A stretch of DNA of 64,000 nt. It comes from Candidatus Nanohalococcus occultus. GTDB taxonomy: Archaea; Nanohalarchaeota; Nanosalinia; Nanosalinales; Nanosalinaceae. Made by a program: the position numbers and the translations under genes. The notes under the pieces were generated by a model. It saw only the letters and a list, made by a program, of their open reading frames with translations, did no database searches and was not told the origin of the DNA. Below are positions 1 to 8,351 of this stretch, piece by piece (the first letter of the stretch is position 1; the number at the start of each line of letters is the position of its first letter). The stretch covers positions 850,692-914,691 of the forward strand of contig NZ_CP104395.1 in the NCBI RefSeq assembly GCF_029207735.1, in the 5' to 3' direction.

Positions 1-60
1 GTTGTCGGAATCATCGTCCTAGGAGCAGGAATCTATTACTGGAGAAAGAAACGATCATAG
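1..60 (+). CDS. C-terminal end of a membrane-anchored protein (partial)
   Basis: Frame 1 is open from the window edge to a TAG at 58-60. The 19 visible residues form a hydrophobic stretch (VVGIIVLGAGIYYW) followed by a basic tail RKKRS, the usual shape of a C-terminal transmembrane anchor with a cytoplasmic stop-transfer tail. It ends one base before the first ABC permease, so it is probably in the same operon. In archaea such anchored proteins often sit beside MacB-type permeases, but the function cannot be read from this fragment. Confidence 0.6.
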   Translation, partial: VVGIIVLGAGIYYWRKKRS

Positions 61-61
61 G

Positions 62-1267
62 ATGATCCTAGACTTTTTCCGGCTATCCGTCAACAGTCTG
101 AGGCATCGGAAGAGACGCTCTTGGCTCACCATAATAGGAACTCTGATAGGAATAATGGCCGTTGTATCACTTGTCTCGATCGGTCAAGGCCTGGAATCAT
201 CTATTTCCTCGGAGCTAGAGGAGCTGGGCGGTCGGAACGTATTCATCTCTAGCGGCGGAGGTATCGGCGGAAGATTCTCCGATACTACTTTCGAACTCAC
301 AGAGAATGATATACAAGCCATTGATCGCGTACCGGAGATTGAAAACAGCATAGGAACTATTTCAGGCAGCGTGGCCGCAGACTACCGGCGAGAAACTGAG
401 TATATCTCTGTAACCGGCGTTCCAACCGGACAAAAAGCAGATCTAGTTCGAGAAATATCAGGACTGGAGATAAAAGAAGGCCGTTACATCAGACAGGCAG
501 ATGAAAGCGCAGTAATTGTAGAAACCGATCTAGCAGAAGATGCCTTCGAAGAAGAGCTGTTTTTACGTTCAAAAATAGATATAGATCAAGATTACAGCAT
601 AGTAGGGACCTACACTGTATCAGGCGGCTTTCAAGGCATAAACGGATTTGTGATGCCAATTGATCAGGCAAGAAAAGTATTAGATAAGGAAAACGAGTAC
701 GACCTCATAATAGCCCAGACACAAGACGGCGTTAGACCGGAGGAAGCTGCTGACGAAATTAGAGAGGCGTTAAGAAACGAAAGAGATGTTGAAGAAGGCT
801 CGGAGGATTTCCAAGTCAGAACAGCAGAAGACATACTGAGATCTTTCAGAAACCAGCTAAACATCGTACGCGGAGTTTTGCTAGGTATAGGAAGCATATC
901 GCTCCTGGTAGGCGGAATCGGAATAATGAATACCATGTACACCGCCGTCACCGAGCGGACGCGTGAAATCGGAGTTATGAAAGCTATAGGAGCCACACAG
1001 CGACAGATACTAGCGTTGTTTATGATAGAATCCGGCATAGTCGGTATGATAGGAGGCATTGCCGGAGCCACAGTCGGAATCGGTATAAGCTATATAGCAG
1101 GCATACTGATCGAACAGAGTGTGTCTATACCGTTTTCACCCTATGTTTCAGTTGAGCTAGTAGTTGGATCCGTCGGATTCTCCTTTATTATCGGCGTCAT
1201 CTCAGGAGTTCTGCCGGCACGGAAAGCATCGAAGAAAGAACCTGTGGAGGCGCTGCGTTTCGAATGA
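62..1267 (+). CDS. MacB/FtsX-type ABC transporter permease (copy 1)
   Basis: 401 aa. An N-terminal helix (about 20-45) is followed by a large extracytoplasmic MacB-like periplasmic core domain (about 50-270). Three C-terminal helices follow (about 275-300, 325-355, 365-390), with the family signature around TREIGVMKAIGAT and a C-terminal LPARKASKKEPVEALR. This is the MacB/FtsX (COG0577) permease layout. Such permeases work with an ATP-binding subunit in mechanotransmission, lipoprotein release or peptide export. The ATPase is not in view and probably lies upstream. The stop overlaps the start of the next permease by 4 nt, so they are co-translated and probably heterodimerise. Confidence 0.9.
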   Translation: MILDFFRLSVNSLRHRKRRSWLTIIGTLIGIMAVVSLVSIGQGLESSISSELEELGGRNVFISSGGGIGGRFSDTTFELTENDIQAIDRVPEIENSIGTISGSVAADYRRETEYISVTGVPTGQKADLVREISGLEIKEGRYIRQADESAVIVETDLAEDAFEEELFLRSKIDIDQDYSIVGTYTVSGGFQGINGFVMPIDQARKVLDKENEYDLIIAQTQDGVRPEEAADEIREALRNERDVEEGSEDFQVRTAEDILRSFRNQLNIVRGVLLGIGSISLLVGGIGIMNTMYTAVTERTREIGVMKAIGATQRQILALFMIESGIVGMIGGIAGATVGIGISYIAGILIEQSVSIPFSPYVSVELVVGSVGFSFIIGVISGVLPARKASKKEPVEALRFE

Positions 1268-2469
1268 TAGGAGACCTATTCGGCATCGCATTCCGGAATA
1301 TAAGCCACAGGAAACGCAGATCATGGCTGACAGTAGTAGGCGTGTTCATAGGTATAGCCGCAGTCGTAGGGCTGGTTTCACTCGGCCAAGGACTCCAGAA
1401 CTCCGTTGAATCCGAGTTCGAGCAGATAGGAAGCGACAAACTGTTCATAAACCCCGCAGGAAGTGCGACCTCGTACTCAGGAAGAAAGCTTAATGAAGAC
1501 GATTTAGCTGCCGTAGACTCCTCTAAAACTGTTGAAACAGCAACAGGGCTTATATTCGCGACAACGACCGGCGAATACAACGATCGGCAGGAGTTCGTAA
1601 CGGTTCTAGGCGTACCTGGAGATATAGAAAAACAGAAGCTGGTGAAAGAAAGCTGGGCGCTTGAAATAGACTCCGGGAGAGACATAGAATCTACTGATAG
1701 CGCGAACATAGTTCTTGGCAGCAGCGTAGCTCAGAGACATTTCGGCTCGGAAATCGGCTTGAGGGAAAACATAGAGGTGAATGGCAAAGATTTCCGAGTT
1801 GTTGGAACCTACAAGCCTTCGGGAGATCCAAGCATAGACCAGTCAGTTACACTTCCTTTCAACGCAGCCGCAGAGCTTATAGATCGGGAAGACGGCCAGT
1901 ACGACTGGATTCTTGTCCGGATACAGGACGGGACGACCCCGGAAGAAGCCAAGGTGGACGTTGAAAGAGCATTAAGAAGAGAACGTGGACTTGAGGAAGG
2001 TGAGGAAAACTTCTCAGTTTCCACACAGGAAGATCTTATCAGCTCCTTTAACAGCATCTTATCGATCGTCCGAGGCGTAGTAATTGGAATAGCCTCGATC
2101 TCACTTTTAGTCGGCGCAGTAAACATCATGAACACGATGTATACGTCCGTCACCCAGAGAACCCGTGAAATCGGAGTTATGAAAGCTATAGGAGCCTCCG
2201 AACGCCAGATAATGACCTTATTCCTTATGGAAGCCGGTATACTCGGAGCAATCGGCGGCACGATCGGAGTGGCTGTCGGAGTAGCGCTTTCAACAATCGC
2301 CTCCTATGCGGCCACAGAGATAGCTCAGCTACCGATCAACCCCTATCTCGGAGCAGAACTCTTACTTGGAGCCGCCCTCTTCTCGTTCATCATAGGGATG
2401 GTTTCCGGAGTGCTTCCAGCTCGCAGAGCCGCTAAAATGCCGCCCGCCGAAGCACTTAGATACGAATGA
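1264..2469 (+). CDS. MacB/FtsX-type ABC transporter permease (copy 2)
   Basis: 401 aa, the same length and layout as the preceding gene and clearly its paralog: an N-terminal RKRRSWLT stretch before helix 1, a large external core, the TREIGVMKAIGA motif near residue 300, and a C-terminal LPARRAAKMPPAEALRYE. The start ATG overlaps the upstream stop by 4 nt (ATGA). Its own stop overlaps the next start in the same way. Tandem duplication giving a heteromeric permease is the simplest reading. The substrate is unknown. Confidence 0.9.
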   Translation: MIGDLFGIAFRNISHRKRRSWLTVVGVFIGIAAVVGLVSLGQGLQNSVESEFEQIGSDKLFINPAGSATSYSGRKLNEDDLAAVDSSKTVETATGLIFATTTGEYNDRQEFVTVLGVPGDIEKQKLVKESWALEIDSGRDIESTDSANIVLGSSVAQRHFGSEIGLRENIEVNGKDFRVVGTYKPSGDPSIDQSVTLPFNAAAELIDREDGQYDWILVRIQDGTTPEEAKVDVERALRRERGLEEGEENFSVSTQEDLISSFNSILSIVRGVVIGIASISLLVGAVNIMNTMYTSVTQRTREIGVMKAIGASERQIMTLFLMEAGILGAIGGTIGVAVGVALSTIASYAATEIAQLPINPYLGAELLLGAALFSFIIGMVSGVLPARRAAKMPPAEALRYE

Positions 2470-3299
2470 ATACGTTCAATAAGAGTCAGAGACAACTACC
2501 GCCTATGGACAAACAAAAAGTTCTGATCGCAGGAAAAGGATTCATCGGAACCCGTATAGGAGAAAAACTGGGCGGTGAGGTTAAGTATCTCAGCCTCAAC
2601 TCCGGAGACTACCAGATCGATATCACCGAAGAGTTCGAAATCGAAGAAGAATTCGACGTCCTGATCCACACCGTTGGCCTAGAGCCAGGAACAAAGTCGA
2701 AAGAAGCTTACGAGGCCGTCCACGTCGATGGAACAAGGAACCTTCTCGACGGAGTTAAAGCCGATAAAGTAGTATACATCAGTGCTTTAGGCGTTGGAAA
2801 GATCGACCACCCGTACATGAACACCAAAGCGAAGGCAGAAGAGCTTGTTAAACAAGAGGAACGCTGGACGATAGTTCGGCCGTCTATAGTTTACGGAGAC
2901 GAAAACGTCTCGATGAAAAACATAGCAGAAAAATTCCCTGTGCTTTCATTCCCAGAGCTGGATGTTAAGATGCAGCCGATCATGGTAGAAGATCTGGTCG
3001 ATGTGATGATAGAGGCTGCAGAGGGTTACGACAACGAAACCCTGGAGATTGGCGGGCCAGAACAGCTCTACGCACACGAAATGTTTGAAAAATACTACCG
3101 AAGCCATGGAAAGCGGTTTTACTCGTTCCCGATGCCCATGTTTGTTCCAAGGACAGCGATGAAAGCCCTCTCAAAGCTGCCGCTGGGAACGCCGGAACTT
3201 TCCAGAGAGAACGTTAACCTGTTATCCGATAACGTGATCGAAGAGGAAAACGACGCGAAAAGAGTTCTCGGGCATTTGCGGAAGGTACCTGACTCATAG
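2466..3299 (+). CDS. NAD(P)-binding epimerase-like protein (atypical SDR, NDUFA9-like)
   Basis: 277 aa from the ATG overlapping the upstream stop. The Rossmann fold really begins at the second ATG (2505, MDKQKVLIAGKGFIG), so a 264-aa form starting there is equally plausible. The glycine-rich GKGFIGTRIG nucleotide loop, YISALGVG, and a Y-x3-K pair (YMNTK near 120) followed by IVRPSIVYG are typical of extended SDRs of the complex-I NDUFA9/epimerase group. Such proteins bind NAD(P) and act on nucleotide sugars or as chaperone-like factors. The substrate cannot be deduced. The gene is co-transcribed with the two permeases. Confidence 0.8.
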   Translation: MNTFNKSQRQLPPMDKQKVLIAGKGFIGTRIGEKLGGEVKYLSLNSGDYQIDITEEFEIEEEFDVLIHTVGLEPGTKSKEAYEAVHVDGTRNLLDGVKADKVVYISALGVGKIDHPYMNTKAKAEELVKQEERWTIVRPSIVYGDENVSMKNIAEKFPVLSFPELDVKMQPIMVEDLVDVMIEAAEGYDNETLEIGGPEQLYAHEMFEKYYRSHGKRFYSFPMPMFVPRTAMKALSKLPLGTPELSRENVNLLSDNVIEEENDAKRVLGHLRKVPDS

Positions 3300-4487
3300 C
3301 TACCGCGATAGAAGTTTGGAGAAGATTCCTTCCCCTCTCTGTAAGCTGTCTTTTTTCTTATCAACTATCCGTCTTTGCTGTAAGTCAAAGCCGTAGTATT
3401 CGTTCATTATTCTCAGGACTGCTTCGGTTGCTGATTCAACTCCGTCATAGCTGAAGGAAACAACATCTCGCTTCAACCCGTTTTCCTTCTCTTCTTGCCG
3501 GTAGGACCCCTCTCTGGTTAGAATCCATCTTATGGTCTCTAGATCCCCTGGGTTATCAATTTCAAAGTCCAGTGAGATCTTCCCGTTGGATCTTGAAGCG
3601 TTGATCGGCTTGTCCCTTCTCCGAGGACAGAACTCGACGTCAGCTCCGTACTTGAGTAAATGCGCCATCCGGGATTTGACAAGTCTTCTGACCTGTTTTT
3701 CGCCTTCAGAGTCTAGATACCGAGATTTAGCGTCTTTGAAACCTGATTCAACAGACTCCAAGTATCTCAGGTATTTTTCCTGACGTCCTTCCGCTAGCTC
3801 GGTTTCCCCAGCATCCAGTTTCTTTTTTATCCTATCAAACTTCTCGCTGGAGGATTTAACATCGATATTGCTTCTTATCAAGCCATCTTTCTTGATGTTC
3901 TCGAATACGTTGATGTGACGTCTGCGTTCTCCTCGAGTAACCGACTGCTGGTTAAGCTCTCTACGTATCCTACGTTTCACCATCAGCAAAAGCTTCTCAT
4001 GGGCTACATCCGCGTCAACTCTATCGCCCTCTAGGTAAGGTTTCCAGACCAGTTTACGGATCTTCCTCCGGTAAGATACGCCCAGCTCTTTTTGCTCTAC
4101 ATCCAGTCGCGTGAATAAAAACTCTTTACGATCCTCCTCGTTTTTCTGTAAGAGATCTTCAATCCGTTCCTGACCCCAGATCTCCATTCCCGCATCCTCT
4201 GCGATCTCACGCTCACCATCCTTTATCTCCTGGCCGTAAACCGCTAGAACAACGCAGTCCGCGCCGATAGACTCATTTTTACCCTTCCACTCGTGTATCC
4301 TGTTTTTGACATTCAGATTGCTTGATTCATACTGTTTGCACTCAACGATGACCTCTAAATCACCCATTTCGGCATGGACATCGACCTCATAGCCCGATAG
4401 ACGGACGTTAGTCTCTGATTCAAAACCAGCAGATGAAAAAACCGTATCAACCTGTTTTTCAAGCAAACTTCCCTTACGAGCAGACAT
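3300..4487 (-). CDS. Mrr-like restriction endonuclease fold protein
   Basis: About 395 aa; I prefer the ATG at 4487 over the in-frame GTG at 4493. The N-terminal 110 residues carry a PD-(D/E)XK core of the Mrr type: GYEVDVHAE supplies the Asp and VECKQY the E-x-K, after the family's RKGSLLEKQVD helix. The rest is charged, Lys/Arg/Glu-rich and predicted helical, with no domain I recognise. Mrr-like nucleases usually cut modified or foreign DNA, but related domains also serve in Holliday junction or repair work. It is divergent from the DUF262 protein, suggesting a small defence pair. The stop abuts the stop of the epimerase gene (convergent). Confidence 0.75.
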   Translation of the reverse strand: MSARKGSLLEKQVDTVFSSAGFESETNVRLSGYEVDVHAEMGDLEVIVECKQYESSNLNVKNRIHEWKGKNESIGADCVVLAVYGQEIKDGEREIAEDAGMEIWGQERIEDLLQKNEEDRKEFLFTRLDVEQKELGVSYRRKIRKLVWKPYLEGDRVDADVAHEKLLLMVKRRIRRELNQQSVTRGERRRHINVFENIKKDGLIRSNIDVKSSSEKFDRIKKKLDAGETELAEGRQEKYLRYLESVESGFKDAKSRYLDSEGEKQVRRLVKSRMAHLLKYGADVEFCPRRRDKPINASRSNGKISLDFEIDNPGDLETIRWILTREGSYRQEEKENGLKRDVVSFSYDGVESATEAVLRIMNEYYGFDLQQRRIVDKKKDSLQRGEGIFSKLLSR

Positions 4488-4611
4488 AAACACAACTTCT
4501 GAAGAATCTAATTAATAACCTCGTGTAGAAACAGAGCGCCCAAGGCAATGCCCTAGTCAAAACATCAAGGGCATCAATTAGATAAGCCTTAGGATTTTAA
4601 AATGTATCTGT

Positions 4612-6327
4612 ATGAGCATGCAACCGGGAGAAGAAGGACTAGTAGACCTTATTGACGAAAGCGAAAATGGAAGGTTAGTACTACCACACTTTCAAAGATC
4701 CTTCGTATGGAACCGGAACGAGGTGGAGGAGCTGCTAGTCTCAATATTAAACGATTATTTCATAGGCACATTACTTTTACTAAGAGTAGATCCAGAGGAC
4801 GCCCCCTTTGAACCACGAACCATAGAAGGCGTACAAGAAACCACAAAAAATCCAAGGAGAATGATATTAGACGGTCAGCAAAGAATAACTTCGCTCTATT
4901 ATGCCTTTAATTCTCATAGATTTCCTGAGGAAAAAGGTCTAGGAAACACTAACTACGTATACGAGTTCTTTATAGACATGGAACACGCTGTGGAAGAAGA
5001 ATGGGAGGACGCAGTGTTCAGCGAAAGGAGAGGTACAAGATCTTACAAGCCCTACGAAAGCGAGGAAAAATGCTTCAGAAAAAATGTGGTGCCTCTTAAG
5101 GCGCTCAGAAATTACAAAAATATGATTAACTGGAGCAACAAATACAAGGACTTGACAGGTAATGACGATCTATGGGACAACTTTGAGAACTATGCGGAGA
5201 ACATGATGGATTTTAGCGTTGCAACAGTCGAATTACCACGAGTAGAAGATGATGAAGACCTAAATACGGTCGTAGAAATATTCGAACGAATTAACAAAAC
5301 AGGAAAGCCTCTTGCCGTATTCGATCTACTTACTGCTCGTCTTTTTAGAGAAGACATTCGACTTCGAGATCTCTGGAACGGAATATACGAAAACAGAGAG
5401 GAGTTTCCCCGCATCCACGAATTTGCAGATGGAAAGGACGACAACACCTACAAAAAGAACATATTGCGTACTTTAGCACTGATAAGAGATCAGCCTCCTA
5501 AGAGAAAAAATCTCATTATGCTCGATACAGCGGACTTTGATGAAGATTGGAAAGAGTCCGCCAGAAGCTTCGAGAAAGCCCTTAACAGAATGAAAAGCAA
5601 TCAAGATGGCGGTTTCGGAGTTAAGAACTCGGACTGGATCCCTTATAATGGACTGGTTGCGCCTACGGCAGCTATTCTCAGATCGATAGACAATGAGAAC
5701 GATGAAGCTAAACAATATGAGAGATTACAGACCTGGTATTGGAGTACTGTTTTCAGCCAAAGATACAGCAGCCAGACCTCAACTAAGTCTCATAAAGACG
5801 TTAGAGATTTCGAAAAGTGGGATGATGCTAAACCAGAAGCTCTGATGTCAGACAATCAATTAAAAGAGATGGATCTCAGTTCGGTTAGTTCTAAGTCAAG
5901 TGGAGTCTACAAGGGCGTTATAAGTCTAGCTCTTCTCTCCGGAGCAAGAGACTTCCTTACAGGAGATTCTGTAGACCACCATAACCTTGAGGATCACCAT
6001 CTATTCCCTAAAAAATATCTAAAAGATCAGGGAGTTGACAGCAACAAACGCAATACTGTTTTGAATCGCTCACTGATTAAAAAGAAGACAAATCAAAAAA
6101 TTAAAGCTAAAGCCCCATCTAAATATATCGAGGAAATGGAAAACTCATTAGGGAGCGAGGAAGAAGTCAAAAAAGTCTTGGAAGACCATTTAATTCCTGA
6201 AGATGCCTATTACGCAATGAAAAACGACGACTACGACAAGTTCCTAAAGTTGAGAGAAAGAAGAATCATGAAAGAGATCCGGGAAAGAGTAGGCGCCACT
6301 CAACAGCTCGAGAGCTATACCTCCTGA
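4612..6327 (+). CDS. DUF262/HNH (GmrSD-like) restriction-type protein
   Basis: 571 aa. The N-terminal half is a DUF262 ParB-like domain: LPHFQRSFVWNRNEVEELLVS and ILDGQQRITSLYYAF (about 25-100) are its hallmarks, with DGQQR at the nucleotide-binding/catalytic site. The C-terminal part has an HNH-like DHHNLEDHHLFPKKYL (about 460-475), like the DUF1524 partner domain. GmrSD enzymes are NTP-dependent type IV endonucleases against glucosylated hydroxymethylcytosine DNA. Fused DUF262-HNH proteins are common in defence islands (family knowledge). The gene looks more A+T-rich than its neighbours, hinting at transfer. Starts at ATG 4612 or 4618 are equivalent. Confidence 0.8.
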   Translation: MSMQPGEEGLVDLIDESENGRLVLPHFQRSFVWNRNEVEELLVSILNDYFIGTLLLLRVDPEDAPFEPRTIEGVQETTKNPRRMILDGQQRITSLYYAFNSHRFPEEKGLGNTNYVYEFFIDMEHAVEEEWEDAVFSERRGTRSYKPYESEEKCFRKNVVPLKALRNYKNMINWSNKYKDLTGNDDLWDNFENYAENMMDFSVATVELPRVEDDEDLNTVVEIFERINKTGKPLAVFDLLTARLFREDIRLRDLWNGIYENREEFPRIHEFADGKDDNTYKKNILRTLALIRDQPPKRKNLIMLDTADFDEDWKESARSFEKALNRMKSNQDGGFGVKNSDWIPYNGLVAPTAAILRSIDNENDEAKQYERLQTWYWSTVFSQRYSSQTSTKSHKDVRDFEKWDDAKPEALMSDNQLKEMDLSSVSSKSSGVYKGVISLALLSGARDFLTGDSVDHHNLEDHHLFPKKYLKDQGVDSNKRNTVLNRSLIKKKTNQKIKAKAPSKYIEEMENSLGSEEEVKKVLEDHLIPEDAYYAMKNDDYDKFLKLRERRIMKEIRERVGATQQLESYTS

Positions 6328-6455
6328 TATTTGAAGCTCGACACCTCCTACTCTCAGCGCTCGTTTAGTTGAAAATCTAGCTGGTCACGACAGCGAAAGA
6401 CTGAATTTAGTATAGGCGAAAAATCAAATGACTGACTTAATTATGAAAGACAGAG

Positions 6456-6559
6456 CGCCCAGGGCAGGGCTCGAACCTGCGACCACGACGTGTCTGTTCA
6501 TTTTCGTTTTACGGAAAATAAGTAACAGCGTCGCGCTCTACCTGCTGAGCTACCTGGGC
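6456..6559 (-). tRNA. tRNA-Asn(GTT) with a 31-nt intron
   Basis: On the minus strand a full cloverleaf folds: acceptor GCCCAGG/CCTGGGC with discriminator G, D stem GCTC/GAGC, anticodon stem CGACG/CGTCG, T arm GCAGG-TTCGAGC-CCTGC. Removing 31 nt after position 37 restores a 7-nt loop CTGTTAA with anticodon GTT. The 3' CCA is not encoded. A TATA-like box (6585-6595) lies about 30 nt upstream. Confidence 0.95.
6492..6522 (-). other. tRNA intron with canonical bulge-helix-bulge
   Basis: The 31-nt intron sits at the canonical 37/38 site. The transcript can form a 4-bp central helix CUGU/ACAG flanked by two 3-nt bulges (UA|C and AC|A). Outside these are the anticodon stem on one side and an 8-bp intron stem UUAUUUUC/GAAAAUGA (one U-G pair) with an 8-nt loop on the other. 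This is the strict hBHBh form cut by archaeal splicing endonuclease after the second bulge nucleotide. Confidence 0.9.
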
Positions 6560-6584
6560 TGTATAATAGTGTATTTACAGAAAT

Positions 6585-6595
6585 GCTTTTTAATC
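6585..6595 (-). promoter_or_regulatory. Box A/TATA-like element of tRNA-Asn
   Basis: Minus strand reads GATTAAAAAGC, 26-36 nt upstream of the tRNA 5' end, the expected archaeal TBP-binding distance. Confidence 0.5.
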
Positions 6596-6610
6596 AAGTG
6601 CTTGTCTGGC

Positions 6611-7009
6611 TCAGATTCTGTAATCTTCCGCCCAATTCACGCCTTTTTTCTGACCGTTGTCAGCAGCCTCTATTCTTAGGCTCATAGTTGAGTTCGGCGC
6701 TTGTTCAACAGGTATTTTGAAAACCTCGTCCATCTCCTGGCACCAGACGTAGAAGACATCTATCTGTTCGGAGCTGAAGCTCTCTCGTACTATTTCACCA
6801 TTCTCTCTGTGGTTGCTATAGCATCTAAAAACCAGACAATCTTGCTTATATGCTGCTTTCCTTACCTGTGCTTTTTGGATGTCGCCGTCATCAACAAGGA
6901 GGTCGTAACGTTCATTGTCTCCGAACGGGAACGAAACAGATTTTCCCAAACTCATTACCTTCTTAGCCACCGCTATTTCGGCAAGATCCCCTATATCTTT
7001 GGTGTGCAT
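6611..7009 (-). CDS. PD-(D/E)XK nuclease-like protein
   Basis: 132 aa from ATG 7009 (MHTKDIGDLAE); an in-frame GTG/TTG-type extension to 7057 exists but looks non-coding. The layout KDIGDLAEIAVAKKVMSLGKSVSFPFGDNERYDLLVDDG...AQVRKA matches the small PD-(D/E)XK family related to group I intron endonucleases: an N-terminal helix with E, then RYDLLVD supplying the catalytic Asp, then the strand after it supplying Q-x-R where E/Q-x-K is usual. Known members are homing or repair nucleases; the role here is open. It lies directly upstream of the intron-containing tRNA-Asn on the same strand. Confidence 0.65.
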   Translation of the reverse strand: MHTKDIGDLAEIAVAKKVMSLGKSVSFPFGDNERYDLLVDDGDIQKAQVRKAAYKQDCLVFRCYSNHRENGEIVRESFSSEQIDVFYVWCQEMDEVFKIPVEQAPNSTMSLRIEAADNGQKKGVNWAEDYRI

Positions 7010-7082
7010 GCCTAGAATTTCCAATCGGCCCTGAAAAAGACTTATCCGGGCTAACAAACAAGTAAAAGAAGAGAAAATGAGG

Positions 7083-7098
7083 GGTGCCGTTAGGCACC
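7083..7098 (-). terminator. Hairpin terminator after top6A
   Basis: GGTGCC and GGCACC form a 6-bp stem with a 4-nt loop about 20 nt beyond the top6A stop. The minus strand continues into the T-rich CATTTTCTCTTCTTTTAC. Probable end of the topoisomerase operon. Confidence 0.55.
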
Positions 7099-7116
7099 AG
7101 TTACTGAACTAGCTTT

Positions 7117-8247
7117 TCAGTCCAGGAACTCTTCGTTCTCGATCTTGTTTGGCAGGTACTCGTTTGCCACGAATTCTAGGCTTTGTGCTGCTAGAGCCTG
7201 CTGTTCTACTCTGACTCCCATGTCCAGCATCTTCTGTAGCTGGTTCTGCCAGTCGTCGTTTTTCATCCACTCGTAGTCCATGACGTCGTGGATTCGCTTG
7301 AAGTCCTTTGTCGGTCCACCACTTCCTTTTGGCTTTCCTTTCAGGTCTTCTGTTACGTGATGGAGGTCATAAGTTTCGATGTCCTCCATTGTCATACCGA
7401 TTAGCTTCGCATCCGGTGTTGCCAGGCGGTCTGACTGGAATGCGAGGCTCATCGATCCGGATTTGAGAACTGAGTATATGTAGTATCCCCATGGGTCACC
7501 GTCAGTGAAGACGTATACCGGTAGATCCAGTTCGTTGTGCATCATGTTGATCAGGCGTCTGGCTCCTCTTGCTGGCTGTCCTCCTGTACCGATGATGATC
7601 GCGTTCTGTTCCTCGTGGAAGTCTTCTTCTACCAGTCGGTTAACCATAGCAGATGTCTCGACTACGAGGATGAAATCAGCGTTGTTCTCCTCAAATTCCA
7701 GGTGATCAACAATAGATGGAATCGCCATTCCGGCAGAACCCATGCTCATACCGTCGATAGTGTCACCGGAGTCGTTAATCTTGATAGGTCCGAAAAGCCG
7801 TCCTTTCGGCTCTGCGAACAGGTGTAGGTCCTCTCTGATCGCTCCTGTAGCAGTCTCGATGTCGACTACTACGTTGTTGGACTCGTCCTGATCTTCAAAT
7901 GTGTTCTCATCCAGTCCGGGAACTGTGTGCTTTAACTGGTAGTAAACCTCTCTGATTGAGGCAGTACGGCCGTTTTCAACCAGTTCCTTTGCCTTGCTTG
8001 CGACCAGAGTGGTCTGCATGAATTTTCTGGCGTGGCTGATATTCAGGAACTTTCTCTGGGAGAAGCTGTCTCCTAGCTCAAGTCTTCCGTCCTCTTCGTC
8101 GTACTCGACGTTGGACTTTGAGCGCACCTTTGTCTCTATCGTCAGATTCTCCGAGTCGGCATCGTAAAGCTGGTTTTTCAGCTTACGTCCTAGATGTGTT
8201 AGTTTTTCAATCGTTGTTTCGTCGTTTGCTAAGTCTTTCTTTGGCAT
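7117..8247 (-). CDS. top6A: DNA topoisomerase VI subunit A
   Basis: 376 aa from ATG 8247, which has GGTGAGG just upstream; a TTG one codon earlier is less likely. Subunit A of the type IIB topoisomerase makes the double-strand cut and is the Spo11 homolog. The winged-helix motif SIREVYYQLK holds the catalytic Tyr pair (about 102-103). The Toprim domain shows VVETSAM (Glu) and FTDGDPWGYYIYS (DxD). Length is normal for the family. It lies downstream of top6B in the same direction, the usual archaeal gyrase-like pair for decatenation and supercoil relaxation. Confidence 0.97.
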   Translation of the reverse strand: MPKKDLANDETTIEKLTHLGRKLKNQLYDADSENLTIETKVRSKSNVEYDEEDGRLELGDSFSQRKFLNISHARKFMQTTLVASKAKELVENGRTASIREVYYQLKHTVPGLDENTFEDQDESNNVVVDIETATGAIREDLHLFAEPKGRLFGPIKINDSGDTIDGMSMGSAGMAIPSIVDHLEFEENNADFILVVETSAMVNRLVEEDFHEEQNAIIIGTGGQPARGARRLINMMHNELDLPVYVFTDGDPWGYYIYSVLKSGSMSLAFQSDRLATPDAKLIGMTMEDIETYDLHHVTEDLKGKPKGSGGPTKDFKRIHDVMDYEWMKNDDWQNQLQKMLDMGVRVEQQALAAQSLEFVANEYLPNKIENEEFLD

Positions 8248-8324
8248 CAAACCTCACCAAGTTTGATCAGGTTGAGCCGCGCTCCGGCGGCTTTCTGGTT
8301 TTGATTTGCTGTCTGAGTCTTCAT
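8247..8324 (-). CDS. Possible 25-aa upstream ORF coupled to top6A
   Basis: Between top6B and top6A a small frame starts ATG at 8324 (MKTQTANQNQKAAGARLNLI...) behind GAAGAGAG. Its TGA overlaps the top6A ATG (TGATG), the arrangement of translational coupling. Its last codons form the Shine-Dalgarno of top6A. There is no similarity I recognise; it may be only untranslated leader. Confidence 0.25.
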   Translation of the reverse strand: MKTQTANQNQKAAGARLNLIKLGEV

Positions 8325-8351
8325 TGTATCTCTCTTCACTTGTAACTCCTC

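Noticed and set aside
6701-7015. 104-aa plus-strand frame opposite the PD-(D/E)XK gene
   Set aside because: It is antisense to a protein with recognisable motifs and shows no domain of its own.
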